Shown here: positions 8,292 to 16,368 of the stretch, in pieces
Numbering within the stretch: position 1 is the stretch's first letter
Layout: each line of letters begins with the position of its first letter
Assembly: GCA_006226685.1 (NCBI GenBank)
Contig: SBGG01000066.1
Coordinates: forward strand, 1-38,275
From: Sphingomonadales bacterium
Lineage (GTDB): Bacteria > Pseudomonadota > Alphaproteobacteria > Sphingomonadales > Sphingomonadaceae
Direction of reading: 5' to 3'
Length of the DNA: 38,275 nucleotides
Notes under the pieces: generated by a model
The model's database searches: none
Seen by the model: the letters and a program-made list of their open reading frames with translations, nothing else
What the model was told of the DNA's origin: nothing
Translations under genes and position numbers: made by a program

Positions 8292-9472
8292 CGTCGCAGG
8301 CGCGCCGATCGCATGGTTATGACGGGGTTGCGGTCTGCGCGCCGGTAACCGTGCCCTATGCCCGTTATTCCAACGAAAGTGCCCATTGGTGGATAGCAAG
8401 GGCGATCCGCATGGCGCTGGACGAAAGCGGGCTGGAACCGGGTCGGGTGGATGGCCTGTGCGTATCGTCCTTTACCCTGGGGGTGGATTCGGCTGTCGGT
8501 TTGACCCAGCATCTGGGGCTGACTCTGAATTGGCTCGACCATATCCCTATGGGGGGGGCCTCATCCGTGGTGGCGTTGCGGCGCGCGGCACGGGCGGTGC
8601 AGGCGGGCGATGCCGAGATCATCGTCTGTGTTGCCGGCGATACCAATCAGGTTCACAGCTTTCGGCGCACGGCCGAATATTTCAGCCGTTTTTCGCAGGA
8701 TGCGGCCTATCCCTATGGCGCGGGCGGGCCGAATGCCTGCTTTGCCCTGCTGACCGACCATTATATGCGGCATTTCGGTGTGCAGCGGGAGGATTTCGCA
8801 CATGTCTGCGTGGCGCAGCGGGCGAATGCCGGGCGCAATCCGCTTGCCCTGTTCCGTAAGCCGATGACGGTGGACGAATATATGCGCTCGCGCATGATAA
8901 GCGATCCGATCTGCCTGCTTGATTGCGTAATGCCTTGCGCGGGGGCGGAGGCGTTTATCGTCACCACGCCGGAAATAGCGCGAACCATGGGCAAGGCTTT
9001 CGCGCGCCTGCTGGCGACGCAAGAGCATCATAACGCTTTCCCGGAAGACCCGATCCAGTATCGCGCCGGGTGGGCGCGTGATCCCAGACGGTTCTGGGAT
9101 ACTGCCGGTGTGACGCCCGATCAGGTCGATCTGGTCCAGACATATGATGATTATCCCGTTATCTCGCTGATGCAGGTCGAGGATCTGGGGTTTTGCGACA
9201 AAGGTGAGGCCGGGGCCTTTCTGCGGGAGCGCAACCTTACGGTGGATGGAGAATTTCCGCACAACACCTCCGGCGGGCAATTATCGGGCGGTCAGGCGGG
9301 TGCCGGGGGGGGCTATCTGGGGACGGTCGAGGCATTGCGTCAGTTGAACGGTACTGCCGATGGGCGTCAGGTAAAAGATGCGCGGATTGCGGTGGTATCC
9401 GGTTTCGGCATGATCAATTATGATCGCGGCGTGTGCAGCGGTGCGGTTGTGCTGGCGGGAGAAGGCGCATGA
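8288..9472 (+). CDS. SCP2-like thiolase-fold protein (lipid-transfer protein/thiolase family)
   Basis: The product is 394 residues starting with a GTG that overlaps the ligase stop. It matches the SCPx/Ltp thiolase family: DGLCVSS near residue 55, a MGGASS loop at 88-93, TYDDYPVISLMQVEDLGFC at 285-303, a GG-rich loop at 329-341 and GVCSGAVVL at 381. The usual thiolase nucleophile Cys is absent from the MGGASS loop, and the GHP histidine motif is replaced by GGQAG; only the later Cys (C383) is kept. Members of this family, for example steroid side-chain Ltp proteins that work with DUF35 partners, may be aldolases rather than thiolases. The next gene encodes a DUF35 domain, the expected partner, so a complex is likely. 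Reaction: C-C cleavage of a beta-keto- or beta-hydroxyacyl-CoA (inferred). Confidence 0.85.
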   Translation: MTSQARRSHGYDGVAVCAPVTVPYARYSNESAHWWIARAIRMALDESGLEPGRVDGLCVSSFTLGVDSAVGLTQHLGLTLNWLDHIPMGGASSVVALRRAARAVQAGDAEIIVCVAGDTNQVHSFRRTAEYFSRFSQDAAYPYGAGGPNACFALLTDHYMRHFGVQREDFAHVCVAQRANAGRNPLALFRKPMTVDEYMRSRMISDPICLLDCVMPCAGAEAFIVTTPEIARTMGKAFARLLATQEHHNAFPEDPIQYRAGWARDPRRFWDTAGVTPDQVDLVQTYDDYPVISLMQVEDLGFCDKGEAGAFLRERNLTVDGEFPHNTSGGQLSGGQAGAGGGYLGTVEALRQLNGTADGRQVKDARIAVVSGFGMINYDRGVCSGAVVLAGEGA

Positions 9473-10713
9473 CCGAGCCGTTGGATCCGCCGGGCCGGAA
9501 AAAGGCGCTGCTCCGCACGCCACCGCCGCTCAGCCCGCCGGTGCCGCGCAGCCGGGCGGCAATGCGGTTCAGCGTCATGGCCGCACGGGGGGAGTTCTGC
9601 CTCCAGCAATGCCGGCAATGCGATACGATCATCTATCCCTTCCGGGATGCCTGCCCCTCTTGCCTGTCGGCCGATCTGGTCTGGGAAGCGGTGGCACCGA
9701 CGGGAACCCTGATTGCGCTGACCACCATCCGGATCAGCCCGGACGGATATTTCTCCAACCACATGCCGTGGCGTGCGGGGTGCGTTCGTCTGGACAACGG
9801 GCCGTCAATGATGGTTCACGTTCATGGCGACGTGCTGGTGGATCAGCATGTGCGCCTGATCGCCCGTACCGACAAGGCCGGAAATGGTGTCATTATGGCG
9901 CTGCCGGAGCAGGATACCCCGAATATGATGGATGATCCCCAGTTGCGTGAACTGACCTGTTCCCCGAAATTCCGGCGGGTGCTGATAACCGACGGGACCA
10001 GCCGGATCGGTCAGGCTGTGGCCCGGAGCGTTCTGGGGGCGGGTGCGTCGCTGGTGATGCTCGGTGTGCCGTCGCGTCCGGGGGCAGGGACGGTCGATGC
10101 CGATCTGGCCGCCCGTGAGGATGTGCAGCTGGTTCCGCTGGAGGTGACCGATCAGACATCCGTCGCCGAGGCGGCGGCATCGATCGGCGCGAAGGTGGAT
10201 ATACTCGTCAACACGGCCATTCATATTCGTCCGGGCGATGTCTCTTCGCGCGGGAACAGCATTGCCGATCGCGACGAGATGGACGTGCATTATTTCGGGC
10301 TGCTCAACCTTGCCCGTTCTTTTGCGCCGATCCTGCGGTCGCGCGGGGCCGACGAACCGCGTTCCGCCGTGGCGTGGGTCAACCTGCTGTCGGCCTTTGC
10401 GCTGGGCAATTGGTCGCCTATGGGGGGAAGCGCGGCCAGCTTCGCGGCGGCGCATTCGGCGGTGCAGGGATTGCGCAACGCGATGCAGGGATCGGGCGTG
10501 AAGGTGATGTCGGCCTTTTTCGGGCCGACCGATGACGAATGGTATGCTCATTTACAGCCGCCGAAGATCGGGCCGGACCTCATCGCCCGCAAGATTGTCG
10601 GCGGGCTGGAACAGGGGCTGGAGCAGGTGGCGATTGGCGCCATTGCCGAAGATATCGTCGAGCGCTGGCGTGAGGATCCGGACCTGTTGCCGCGGGAACT
10701 GGGCCGGAGCTGA
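9469..10713 (+). CDS. DUF35 (Zn ribbon + OB-fold) fused to a degenerate short-chain dehydrogenase domain
   Basis: The product is 414 residues; ATGA overlaps the thiolase stop. Residues about 40-150 form a DUF35 domain: a zinc ribbon with C48/C51 and C62/C65, then an OB-fold (GTLIALTTIRISPDGYFSNHMPWRAGCVRLDNG pattern, seen in parts). Residues about 165-400 form an SDR domain with a Rossmann start TDGTSRIG (174-181) and catalytic-type S308. The YxxxK pair is replaced by F325 and H329, NAG is NTA (248-250), and the cofactor loop is altered. It therefore looks like a non-catalytic SDR tethered to the thiolase partner domain. DUF35 proteins bind acyl-CoA and assemble with SCP2-type thiolases or aldolases. 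A normal SDR is encoded next, which suggests an active/pseudo-SDR heteromer held on the thiolase. Confidence 0.85.
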   Translation: MTEPLDPPGRKKALLRTPPPLSPPVPRSRAAMRFSVMAARGEFCLQQCRQCDTIIYPFRDACPSCLSADLVWEAVAPTGTLIALTTIRISPDGYFSNHMPWRAGCVRLDNGPSMMVHVHGDVLVDQHVRLIARTDKAGNGVIMALPEQDTPNMMDDPQLRELTCSPKFRRVLITDGTSRIGQAVARSVLGAGASLVMLGVPSRPGAGTVDADLAAREDVQLVPLEVTDQTSVAEAAASIGAKVDILVNTAIHIRPGDVSSRGNSIADRDEMDVHYFGLLNLARSFAPILRSRGADEPRSAVAWVNLLSAFALGNWSPMGGSAASFAAAHSAVQGLRNAMQGSGVKVMSAFFGPTDDEWYAHLQPPKIGPDLIARKIVGGLEQGLEQVAIGAIAEDIVERWREDPDLLPRELGRS

Positions 10714-10746
10714 CGCTGATATTATTGTTTCCGGGAAGGACAAAGG

Positions 10747-11469
10747 ATGGATATTCGCAACAGGGCAATCGTGACCGGCGGTGGTTCGGGCATTGGTGCC
10801 GCGGTTTCACGGTTGATGCTGGATGCCGGATATGAAGTGGTTGCCGTCGGCCTTGATGCGCCAGATTGGGAAGCGCCGGGTTTCAGTTTTGAAAAGCTCG
10901 ACCTGCTCGATCTGGATGCGACGCGTGCCTTTGCCGAACGGTGCGCGGCGGAGCGGCCGGTTACCCATTTCGTTCACAATGCGGGTTTTATCCTGCCGAA
11001 CCTGCTGGAGGAAGCGAAGCCGGAGGATCTGGTGACGCTGACGACCATTCACGCCGGTTCGGCGCTGGTGTTCGCGCAGGCGCTGGTTCCGGGGATGAAG
11101 GAGCGGGGGTTTGGCCGCATCATCTTCAATTCTTCGCGTGCCTCATTGGGGGTGCGGACGCGGACGGCCTATTCCTACAGCAAGGCCGGTATTCACGGGA
11201 TGATGCGGACCTGGGCGTTGGAACTGGGGGCCTTCGGCATTACCGTCAACACCGTCGCGCCCGGACCGATCCTGACCGAAAATTTCTGGGGTATCGTGGA
11301 AAAGGACGGTCCGGTGCAGCGGCAGATCGCCGAGAGCCTGCCGGTCAAGCGTATTGGGCTGCCCGAAGATGTTGCACGTGCGATCTTGTTTTTTGCCGAT
11401 CCGCTCAACGGCTATGTGACCGGGCAGACACTGTTCGTCTGCGGCGGGGCGAGCATCGGATCGCCCTGA
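10747..11469 (+). CDS. Short-chain dehydrogenase/reductase (active type)
   Basis: The product is 240 residues from ATG 10747, preceded by GGAAGGA. The classical SDR features are present: TGGGSGIG (10-17), HNAG (77-80), catalytic S129/S130, and Y142/K146 in AYSYSK. The acidic residue of strand 2 (VGLDAPD) suggests preference for NAD(H), though this is a weak inference. It should oxidise a secondary alcohol, probably a beta-hydroxyacyl-CoA, to the ketone in step with the thiolase. It is the last gene of the operon and starts 33 bases after the fusion gene. The upstream SDR domain lacks the catalytic Tyr and Lys, so this subunit would carry the activity of any heteromer. Confidence 0.88.
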   Translation: MDIRNRAIVTGGGSGIGAAVSRLMLDAGYEVVAVGLDAPDWEAPGFSFEKLDLLDLDATRAFAERCAAERPVTHFVHNAGFILPNLLEEAKPEDLVTLTTIHAGSALVFAQALVPGMKERGFGRIIFNSSRASLGVRTRTAYSYSKAGIHGMMRTWALELGAFGITVNTVAPGPILTENFWGIVEKDGPVQRQIAESLPVKRIGLPEDVARAILFFADPLNGYVTGQTLFVCGGASIGSP

Positions 11470-11522
11470 CCGACGGCCGCCCAGGAAGGGCGGGCGGCAA
11501 AAAAATGCCATTCTGTTTCATA

Positions 11523-11563
11523 CGCTTTCGGAAGGCTTTCAAAGTTTCCGGAAGCGTTTTTTT
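11523..11563 (+). terminator. Rho-independent terminator closing the CoA-ligase/thiolase operon
   Basis: An 11-pair stem (CGCTTTCGGAA 11523-11533 with TTCCGGAAGCG 11546-11556, one G-T wobble) is followed by seven T residues (11557-11563). A GC-rich repeat at about 11475-11502 just upstream has no T tract and is probably incidental. Confidence 0.92.
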
Positions 11564-11634
11564 GTTCCGGAAAAGCCAATAAAAACAATATGAATATAAT
11601 AATTATAGCTAATAAACATTCCCATTAAAATTAT

Positions 11635-11674
11635 TTGACGCATAAAATATATTCCGATACGCATGCAAATGCAT
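11635..11674 (+). promoter_or_regulatory. Promoter region of the first TonB receptor with palindromic operator
   Basis: The AT-rich stretch 11580-11700 contains TTGACG (11635-11640) and GATACG (11656-11661) as possible -35/-10 boxes with a short 15-base spacer. The near-palindrome ATGCAAATGCAT (11663-11674) lies just downstream, around the expected start point. It differs by one base from the site at 28076-28087. Confidence 0.45.
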
Positions 11675-11756
11675 AAAAGAAAATGCGCAGGAGCGACAAA
11701 AAGGGGGCGATGACGGTGGTACCGGCATCGTCATGTACGTATTCAGTGGAGGGAAT

Positions 11757-14105
11757 ATGGCTAACTATAACCGGGAGGGCGCAAGCTCTAAAAATCGTTC
11801 GATAATATTGCGCAGCACAATGTTGCTGGCATCCTCTCTCGCCGCGCTGGTCGCGGCCGGTCCCGCCTTTGCCCAGGAAGAAGCCGGGGCGAATAGCGGC
11901 GGACTCGACGAAATCCTCGTGACAGCGCGTAAGCGCGCGGAATCTCTGCAGGACACGCCTATCGCGATCTCGGCTTTCTCTGGCGACAGCCTTGAAAAGC
12001 AGCAGATTAATTCGGTGGCTGGTCTGGACAAGGTGGTTCCGAACCTGGTGGTCAGCGAAACAGCGCCGATCGGCGGCAGCAGCGCAGCGGCTTCCTTCTT
12101 CATTCGCGGCATCGGCCAGACCGATTTCAACCAGAATACCGAACCGGGCGTCGGTATCTATGTCGACGGCGTTTATATCGCCCGTTCCGTCGGTTCCGCT
12201 CTTCAACTCGTCGATCTCGAGAAGATCGAAGTGCTGCGTGGTCCGCAGGGTACATTGTTCGGCCGCAATACCATCGGCGGCGCGATCAGCCTGACCACTA
12301 AGAAGCCAAGCAGCGAAGCTGGCGGCTATGCGACCGCGACCGTGGGTTCGGATCTCCTGCTTCAGTTCAAGGGCAGCGTGGACGCCCCGATCACCGACAA
12401 GATCCTGACCAAGGTCACGTTCCTGGCGAAGAGCCGCAATGGCTATGTGACGCGGGTCGTCGATGACAAGGATCTGGGCAATGAGAATAAGTTCGCCATT
12501 CGCGGCGACCTGCGCCTGTTGCCCACCGATAATCTGACGATCGACGCGTCGGTTGAGCGTATGCACGAACGCGAGAACGGTGCGCCGCTCACGCTGATCT
12601 CGGTTTATGAAGACGCGCCATTTGCGGCCTATAACAACTATGTGCTGAACGGGGCGGAATGCGGTTCGATGCCGTCGCCCGCCTCGCCCAATTGCTATAA
12701 CAGCCAGTGGCTGTCCGGGCGGAGCAAGGATAACGGCACCGGCCGGGCGGTTTCCGACATGGATGTGCTCGGCACCACGCTGACGATCAACTGGGACGTT
12801 CCCAGCCCGATCCTCGGTAGCGATGTGGCGGTCAAGTCGATCTCTGCCTATCGCAAGCTCGATTCCTATTTCGCGGCCGATCACGACCATAGTCCGCTGG
12901 TCATCGATCATACCGCGAACGATTATAAGCAGCGCCAATATTCGCAGGAAGTTCAGGTTACCGGCTCATCCAAGCGGTTGAACTGGGCGGCGGGCGTCTA
13001 TTATTTCCGTGAAACCGGCACCGATGCCAATATCGTCGACTTTGCGGTCGGCAGCCTGCTGAGCGGCGGGTCGATCCGCAACCGCAGCCTTGCGTTCTTC
13101 GGGCAGGCGACTTTCAACGTGACCGACAAGCTCTCGGTGACGGGCGGCATCCGCCATACGCAGGAAAATAAGCGGTTCACGCCGAACCAATATTATATCA
13201 CGGATTTCGTCGCGGACGCGAACACGACGCTGGCCGCAGGATCGCCTCAGGTGCTTCCCGGCGCCGTGGGCAGGCTGAAGGTTAACGAGGAAAATTATCT
13301 CGCGAATATTTCGTACAAGGTCACGCGCGATGTGATGATCTACGCGAACTATAGCGACGGTTTCAAGTCGGGCGGCTTTACCCAGCGTCTGGCGGGCCCA
13401 CCCTTCATCTCGCCGCCGTCTTTCCGCCCGGAATATGTGAATGTCTATGAAGCGGGCGTGAAGAGCGAGCTGTTCGACCGGCGCGTTCGCCTGAACCTTG
13501 CGGGGTTCCAGACCGATTATAAGGATATTCAGCTCAATGTGCTGGCGCCGGGTCTGCCCAATCCGTTCACGCTCAACGCGGCGAAAGCCCGCATTCGCGG
13601 TTTCGAGGGGGAACTCAATGCCCGGATCGCGCAGAACTGGGATCTGAACGCCGCGATCGGCTATCTCGACGCCAAATATCGGTCGGCGAGCGGTACGCTC
13701 ATCCTCGATACGGTGGCGGGAGAAATTCCGGTCGGCACCGGTCTGGTGAATGTGAACAGCAGCTTCGTCAACGCGCCCAAATGGACGGCATCGGCCGGTG
13801 TTTCCTACACCGCCGAAACGGATATCGGCACGATCGTGCCGCGTATCGACTGGTCGTATAAGAGCGGGGTCTATCTCGATGCGCTGAATACGCCGCAACT
13901 GCACCAGAGCGGCTATTCGTTGTGGAATGCCGCGATCAGCTACACCGATAGTTCCAGGCTCTGGACCCTGTCGGCGGGCATGAAGAATGTGTTCGATAAA
14001 CGCTATCTGGTGGCCGGCTATGCCGATGTCGGCGCCTCCGGTTTCGTCGAAGGCGTCTATAACCGGGGGCGCGAGTGGCAGCTTGAACTGCGCCGTTCAT
14101 TCTGA
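11757..14105 (+). CDS. TonB-dependent outer-membrane receptor (first of three)
   Basis: The product is 782 residues from ATG 11757, which has GGAGGG just upstream; ATG 11733 lacks a ribosome site. A signal peptide ends at about residue 39 (AFA before QEE). A TonB-box-like DEILVTA (51-57) precedes a plug domain with the FIRGIG and EVLRGPQGTLFGRNTIGGAI motifs, and a 22-strand barrel ends in the terminal Phe typical of outer-membrane proteins. It imports a bulky or scarce substrate across the outer membrane using TonB energy. Its position after the CoA-ligase operon and before the PQQ dehydrogenase and an aromatic-acid MFS carrier suggests uptake of the growth substrate of this pathway. The substrate cannot be deduced. 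Confidence 0.92.
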   Translation: MANYNREGASSKNRSIILRSTMLLASSLAALVAAGPAFAQEEAGANSGGLDEILVTARKRAESLQDTPIAISAFSGDSLEKQQINSVAGLDKVVPNLVVSETAPIGGSSAAASFFIRGIGQTDFNQNTEPGVGIYVDGVYIARSVGSALQLVDLEKIEVLRGPQGTLFGRNTIGGAISLTTKKPSSEAGGYATATVGSDLLLQFKGSVDAPITDKILTKVTFLAKSRNGYVTRVVDDKDLGNENKFAIRGDLRLLPTDNLTIDASVERMHERENGAPLTLISVYEDAPFAAYNNYVLNGAECGSMPSPASPNCYNSQWLSGRSKDNGTGRAVSDMDVLGTTLTINWDVPSPILGSDVAVKSISAYRKLDSYFAADHDHSPLVIDHTANDYKQRQYSQEVQVTGSSKRLNWAAGVYYFRETGTDANIVDFAVGSLLSGGSIRNRSLAFFGQATFNVTDKLSVTGGIRHTQENKRFTPNQYYITDFVADANTTLAAGSPQVLPGAVGRLKVNEENYLANISYKVTRDVMIYANYSDGFKSGGFTQRLAGPPFISPPSFRPEYVNVYEAGVKSELFDRRVRLNLAGFQTDYKDIQLNVLAPGLPNPFTLNAAKARIRGFEGELNARIAQNWDLNAAIGYLDAKYRSASGTLILDTVAGEIPVGTGLVNVNSSFVNAPKWTASAGVSYTAETDIGTIVPRIDWSYKSGVYLDALNTPQLHQSGYSLWNAAISYTDSSRLWTLSAGMKNVFDKRYLVAGYADVGASGFVEGVYNRGREWQLELRRSF

Positions 14106-14140
14106 CCGGATGACGGTGCTGGTTTTCGGCACGTAACATT

Positions 14141-14176
14141 GTGGGAATGGAGCGGTGGTTCGCCTCCATTCCCCAC
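14141..14176 (+). promoter_or_regulatory. Intergenic hairpin without T tract
   Basis: GTGGGAATGGAG (14141-14152) pairs with CTCCATTCCCCAC (14164-14176) with one bulged base. It lies between the TonB receptor and the PQQ dehydrogenase and ends eight bases before the ribosome site of the latter. No T run follows, so it is more likely an mRNA-stability or processing element, or a translation-modulating structure, than a terminator. Confidence 0.55.
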
Positions 14177-14195
14177 TGTCTGGCGGAGGTAGGCT

Positions 14196-16331
14196 TTGCA
14201 TATTCGTTTGTCCCATGCGGTAATCGTTGCGACGGCGGCTTTCGCCGTCAGTTCGTGTCAGACACCGGACAAGGCGGTGATGACAACCGTCGCCCCGCCG
14301 CCGGATCGTATCGTTGCGGCCGAAAATGAGCCTCAGAACTGGCTGAGCCATGGGCGGACCTATTCCGAACAACGGTTCAGCCCGCTTGCCGCGATCAATA
14401 GCGGCAATGTTGCCGGTCTCAAGCTCGCCTGGTCCTATGAATTCGATACCCGTCGGGGGCAGGAGGCGACGCCTCTGGTCGTCGACGGGGTGATGTACAC
14501 GACCTCCGCCTGGTCCAAGGTTCAGGCGATCGATGCCGTTACCGGCAAGCTGCTCTGGCAATATGATCCCGAGGTGCCCGGCGAAAGCGCCGTCAACGGG
14601 TGCTGCGATGTCGTCAATCGCGGTGTCGCCTATTGGGAAGGCAAGCTGTTCGTCGGTACTTTCGATGGCCGCCTGATCGCTCTGGATGCCCGTACGGGTG
14701 CGGTTCTGTGGTCGACCCTCACGGTCGATCCGTCCAAGCCTTACACGATTACCGGCGCACCGCGCGTCGTGAAGGGTAAGGTCTTGATCGGTAATGGTGG
14801 CGCCGAACTAGGCGTGCGCGGTTATATCAGCGCTTATGATGCCCGGACCGGCAAGATGGCCTGGCGTTTCTACACCGTGCCGGGGGAGCCAGGAGTCAAG
14901 GATGGCGCGGCTTCCGATGCCATATTGGAAAAGCTGGCCGGGCCGACCTGGAAGGGTGAGTGGTGGAAGCTGGGCGGTGGCGGAACCGTCTGGGATTCGA
15001 TGTCCTACGACCCGGAACTCGACCTGCTCTATGTCGGCGTCGGCAATGGCAGCCCGTGGAATGCCGCGATCCGGTCGCCCGGCGGTGGCGACAATCTGTT
15101 CCTGTCCTCAATCATCGCCCTGCGTCCCGATACGGGCGAATATGTCTGGCATTATCAGGAAGTGCCGGGCGATCAGTGGGATTATACCGCCACGCAGCAG
15201 ATGATCCTTGCCGACCTGATGATTGACGGCAAACCGCGGAAGGTGTTGATGCAGGCGCCGAAAAACGGGTTTTTCTATGTGCTTGACCGGGAAACGGGGA
15301 AACTGATTTCGGCCGAGCCCTTTGTGAAGCTCAATTGGGCGAGCGGGGTCGATCTGACGACCGGGCGGCCCAACATCAATCCGGAAGCGCGCTATAATCT
15401 CACCGGCAAGACATGGGTGGCCATGCCCGGCTCGCTTGGTGCGCATAGCTGGCAGAGCATGTCCTACAGTCCGCAAACCGGGCTGGTTTATATTCCGACG
15501 CAGGAAATCGGTTTCCCCTATATTTCCGATCCCGATTATCGGCATCACAAGCGCGGGATCAATCTGGGCGTTGATCTCGATGCGGTTTCGATGCCGGATG
15601 ACGATGCTGCCCGGAAGCAGATTGTTGATTCCGCCAAAGGCTATCTCATGGCGTGGGATCCGGTGCATCAGCGGGAAATGTGGCGCGCGCCCTATCTCGG
15701 TCCCGATAATGGCGGCACGCTGGCGACGGCGGGCGGGCTGGTCTTCGAAGGGGATGCGACCGGCGGTTTCCATGCCTATGATGCCGGGAACGGCAAGGAG
15801 CTATGGTCTTTTCCGGCCCAGACCGGGATCATCGCCGCGCCGATCACCTATTCCGTGGGCGGCAAGCAATATGTGACGATCGTTACCGGCTGGGGCGGCA
15901 TTTACGCGCTTCTGGGCGGGGAAATGGCGCTCAAGACCGGGCGCCACCCCAAGATCGGCCGTGTACTGACCTTCACGCTGGACGGAAAAGCGAGCCTGCC
16001 TCCCACCTCTGCCGAGCCGCTGACCCTGTTCGATATTCCCCGCCAGTTTGGGACTCCGGCCATGATTGCCGAGGGCAAGGCGCGCTATCACCGTACCTGT
16101 GTCGGTTGTCATGGCGACAGCGCGGTATCGCCGGGCGTTTTGCCCGATCTGCGTTATTCGACGGCGATCAATGACAAGGATCTCTGGTATTCGATCGTCG
16201 GCGACGGAGCATTGACGAGCCAGGGCATGGTTGGGTTCAAGGCCGACCTGTCGCCAGAGGCGATAGAGGCGATCCGGTCCTACATCATTTCCCGTACATT
16301 GAGGTTGCCGGAAGCGAAAAAGGGGTCCTGA
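14196..16331 (+). CDS. PQQ-dependent quinohemoprotein alcohol dehydrogenase, probable lipoprotein
   Basis: The product is 711 residues, starting with TTG 14196 placed six bases after GGAGG. The eight-bladed propeller carries tryptophan-docking repeats (DARTG, DAVTGKLLWQYDP), the adjacent Cys pair C136-C137, E90 in QEATPLV, and WDY with the catalytic-type Asp. The C-terminus adds a cytochrome c domain with C635-V-G-C638-H639 and an axial Met in SQGMVGF, making it a type II quinohemoprotein. It oxidises primary alcohols in the periplasm and passes electrons via heme c. The N-terminus ends AVSSC at C21, which looks like a lipobox, so the enzyme may be membrane-anchored rather than soluble; that is unusual and inferred. 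No PQQ synthesis genes are present here. Confidence 0.9.
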   Translation: MHIRLSHAVIVATAAFAVSSCQTPDKAVMTTVAPPPDRIVAAENEPQNWLSHGRTYSEQRFSPLAAINSGNVAGLKLAWSYEFDTRRGQEATPLVVDGVMYTTSAWSKVQAIDAVTGKLLWQYDPEVPGESAVNGCCDVVNRGVAYWEGKLFVGTFDGRLIALDARTGAVLWSTLTVDPSKPYTITGAPRVVKGKVLIGNGGAELGVRGYISAYDARTGKMAWRFYTVPGEPGVKDGAASDAILEKLAGPTWKGEWWKLGGGGTVWDSMSYDPELDLLYVGVGNGSPWNAAIRSPGGGDNLFLSSIIALRPDTGEYVWHYQEVPGDQWDYTATQQMILADLMIDGKPRKVLMQAPKNGFFYVLDRETGKLISAEPFVKLNWASGVDLTTGRPNINPEARYNLTGKTWVAMPGSLGAHSWQSMSYSPQTGLVYIPTQEIGFPYISDPDYRHHKRGINLGVDLDAVSMPDDDAARKQIVDSAKGYLMAWDPVHQREMWRAPYLGPDNGGTLATAGGLVFEGDATGGFHAYDAGNGKELWSFPAQTGIIAAPITYSVGGKQYVTIVTGWGGIYALLGGEMALKTGRHPKIGRVLTFTLDGKASLPPTSAEPLTLFDIPRQFGTPAMIAEGKARYHRTCVGCHGDSAVSPGVLPDLRYSTAINDKDLWYSIVGDGALTSQGMVGFKADLSPEAIEAIRSYIISRTLRLPEAKKGS

Positions 16332-16368
16332 TCATGGTCCTTCTCCGTGCGCCCTGCATGGCCGGAAA

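Noticed and set aside
6522..8399. 625-residue leftward open frame
   Set aside because: Antisense to the CoA ligase, whose motifs are intact.
11475..11502. GC-rich inverted repeat after the SDR gene as terminator
   Set aside because: No T tract in the direction of transcription; the stem at 11523-11563 is far better.
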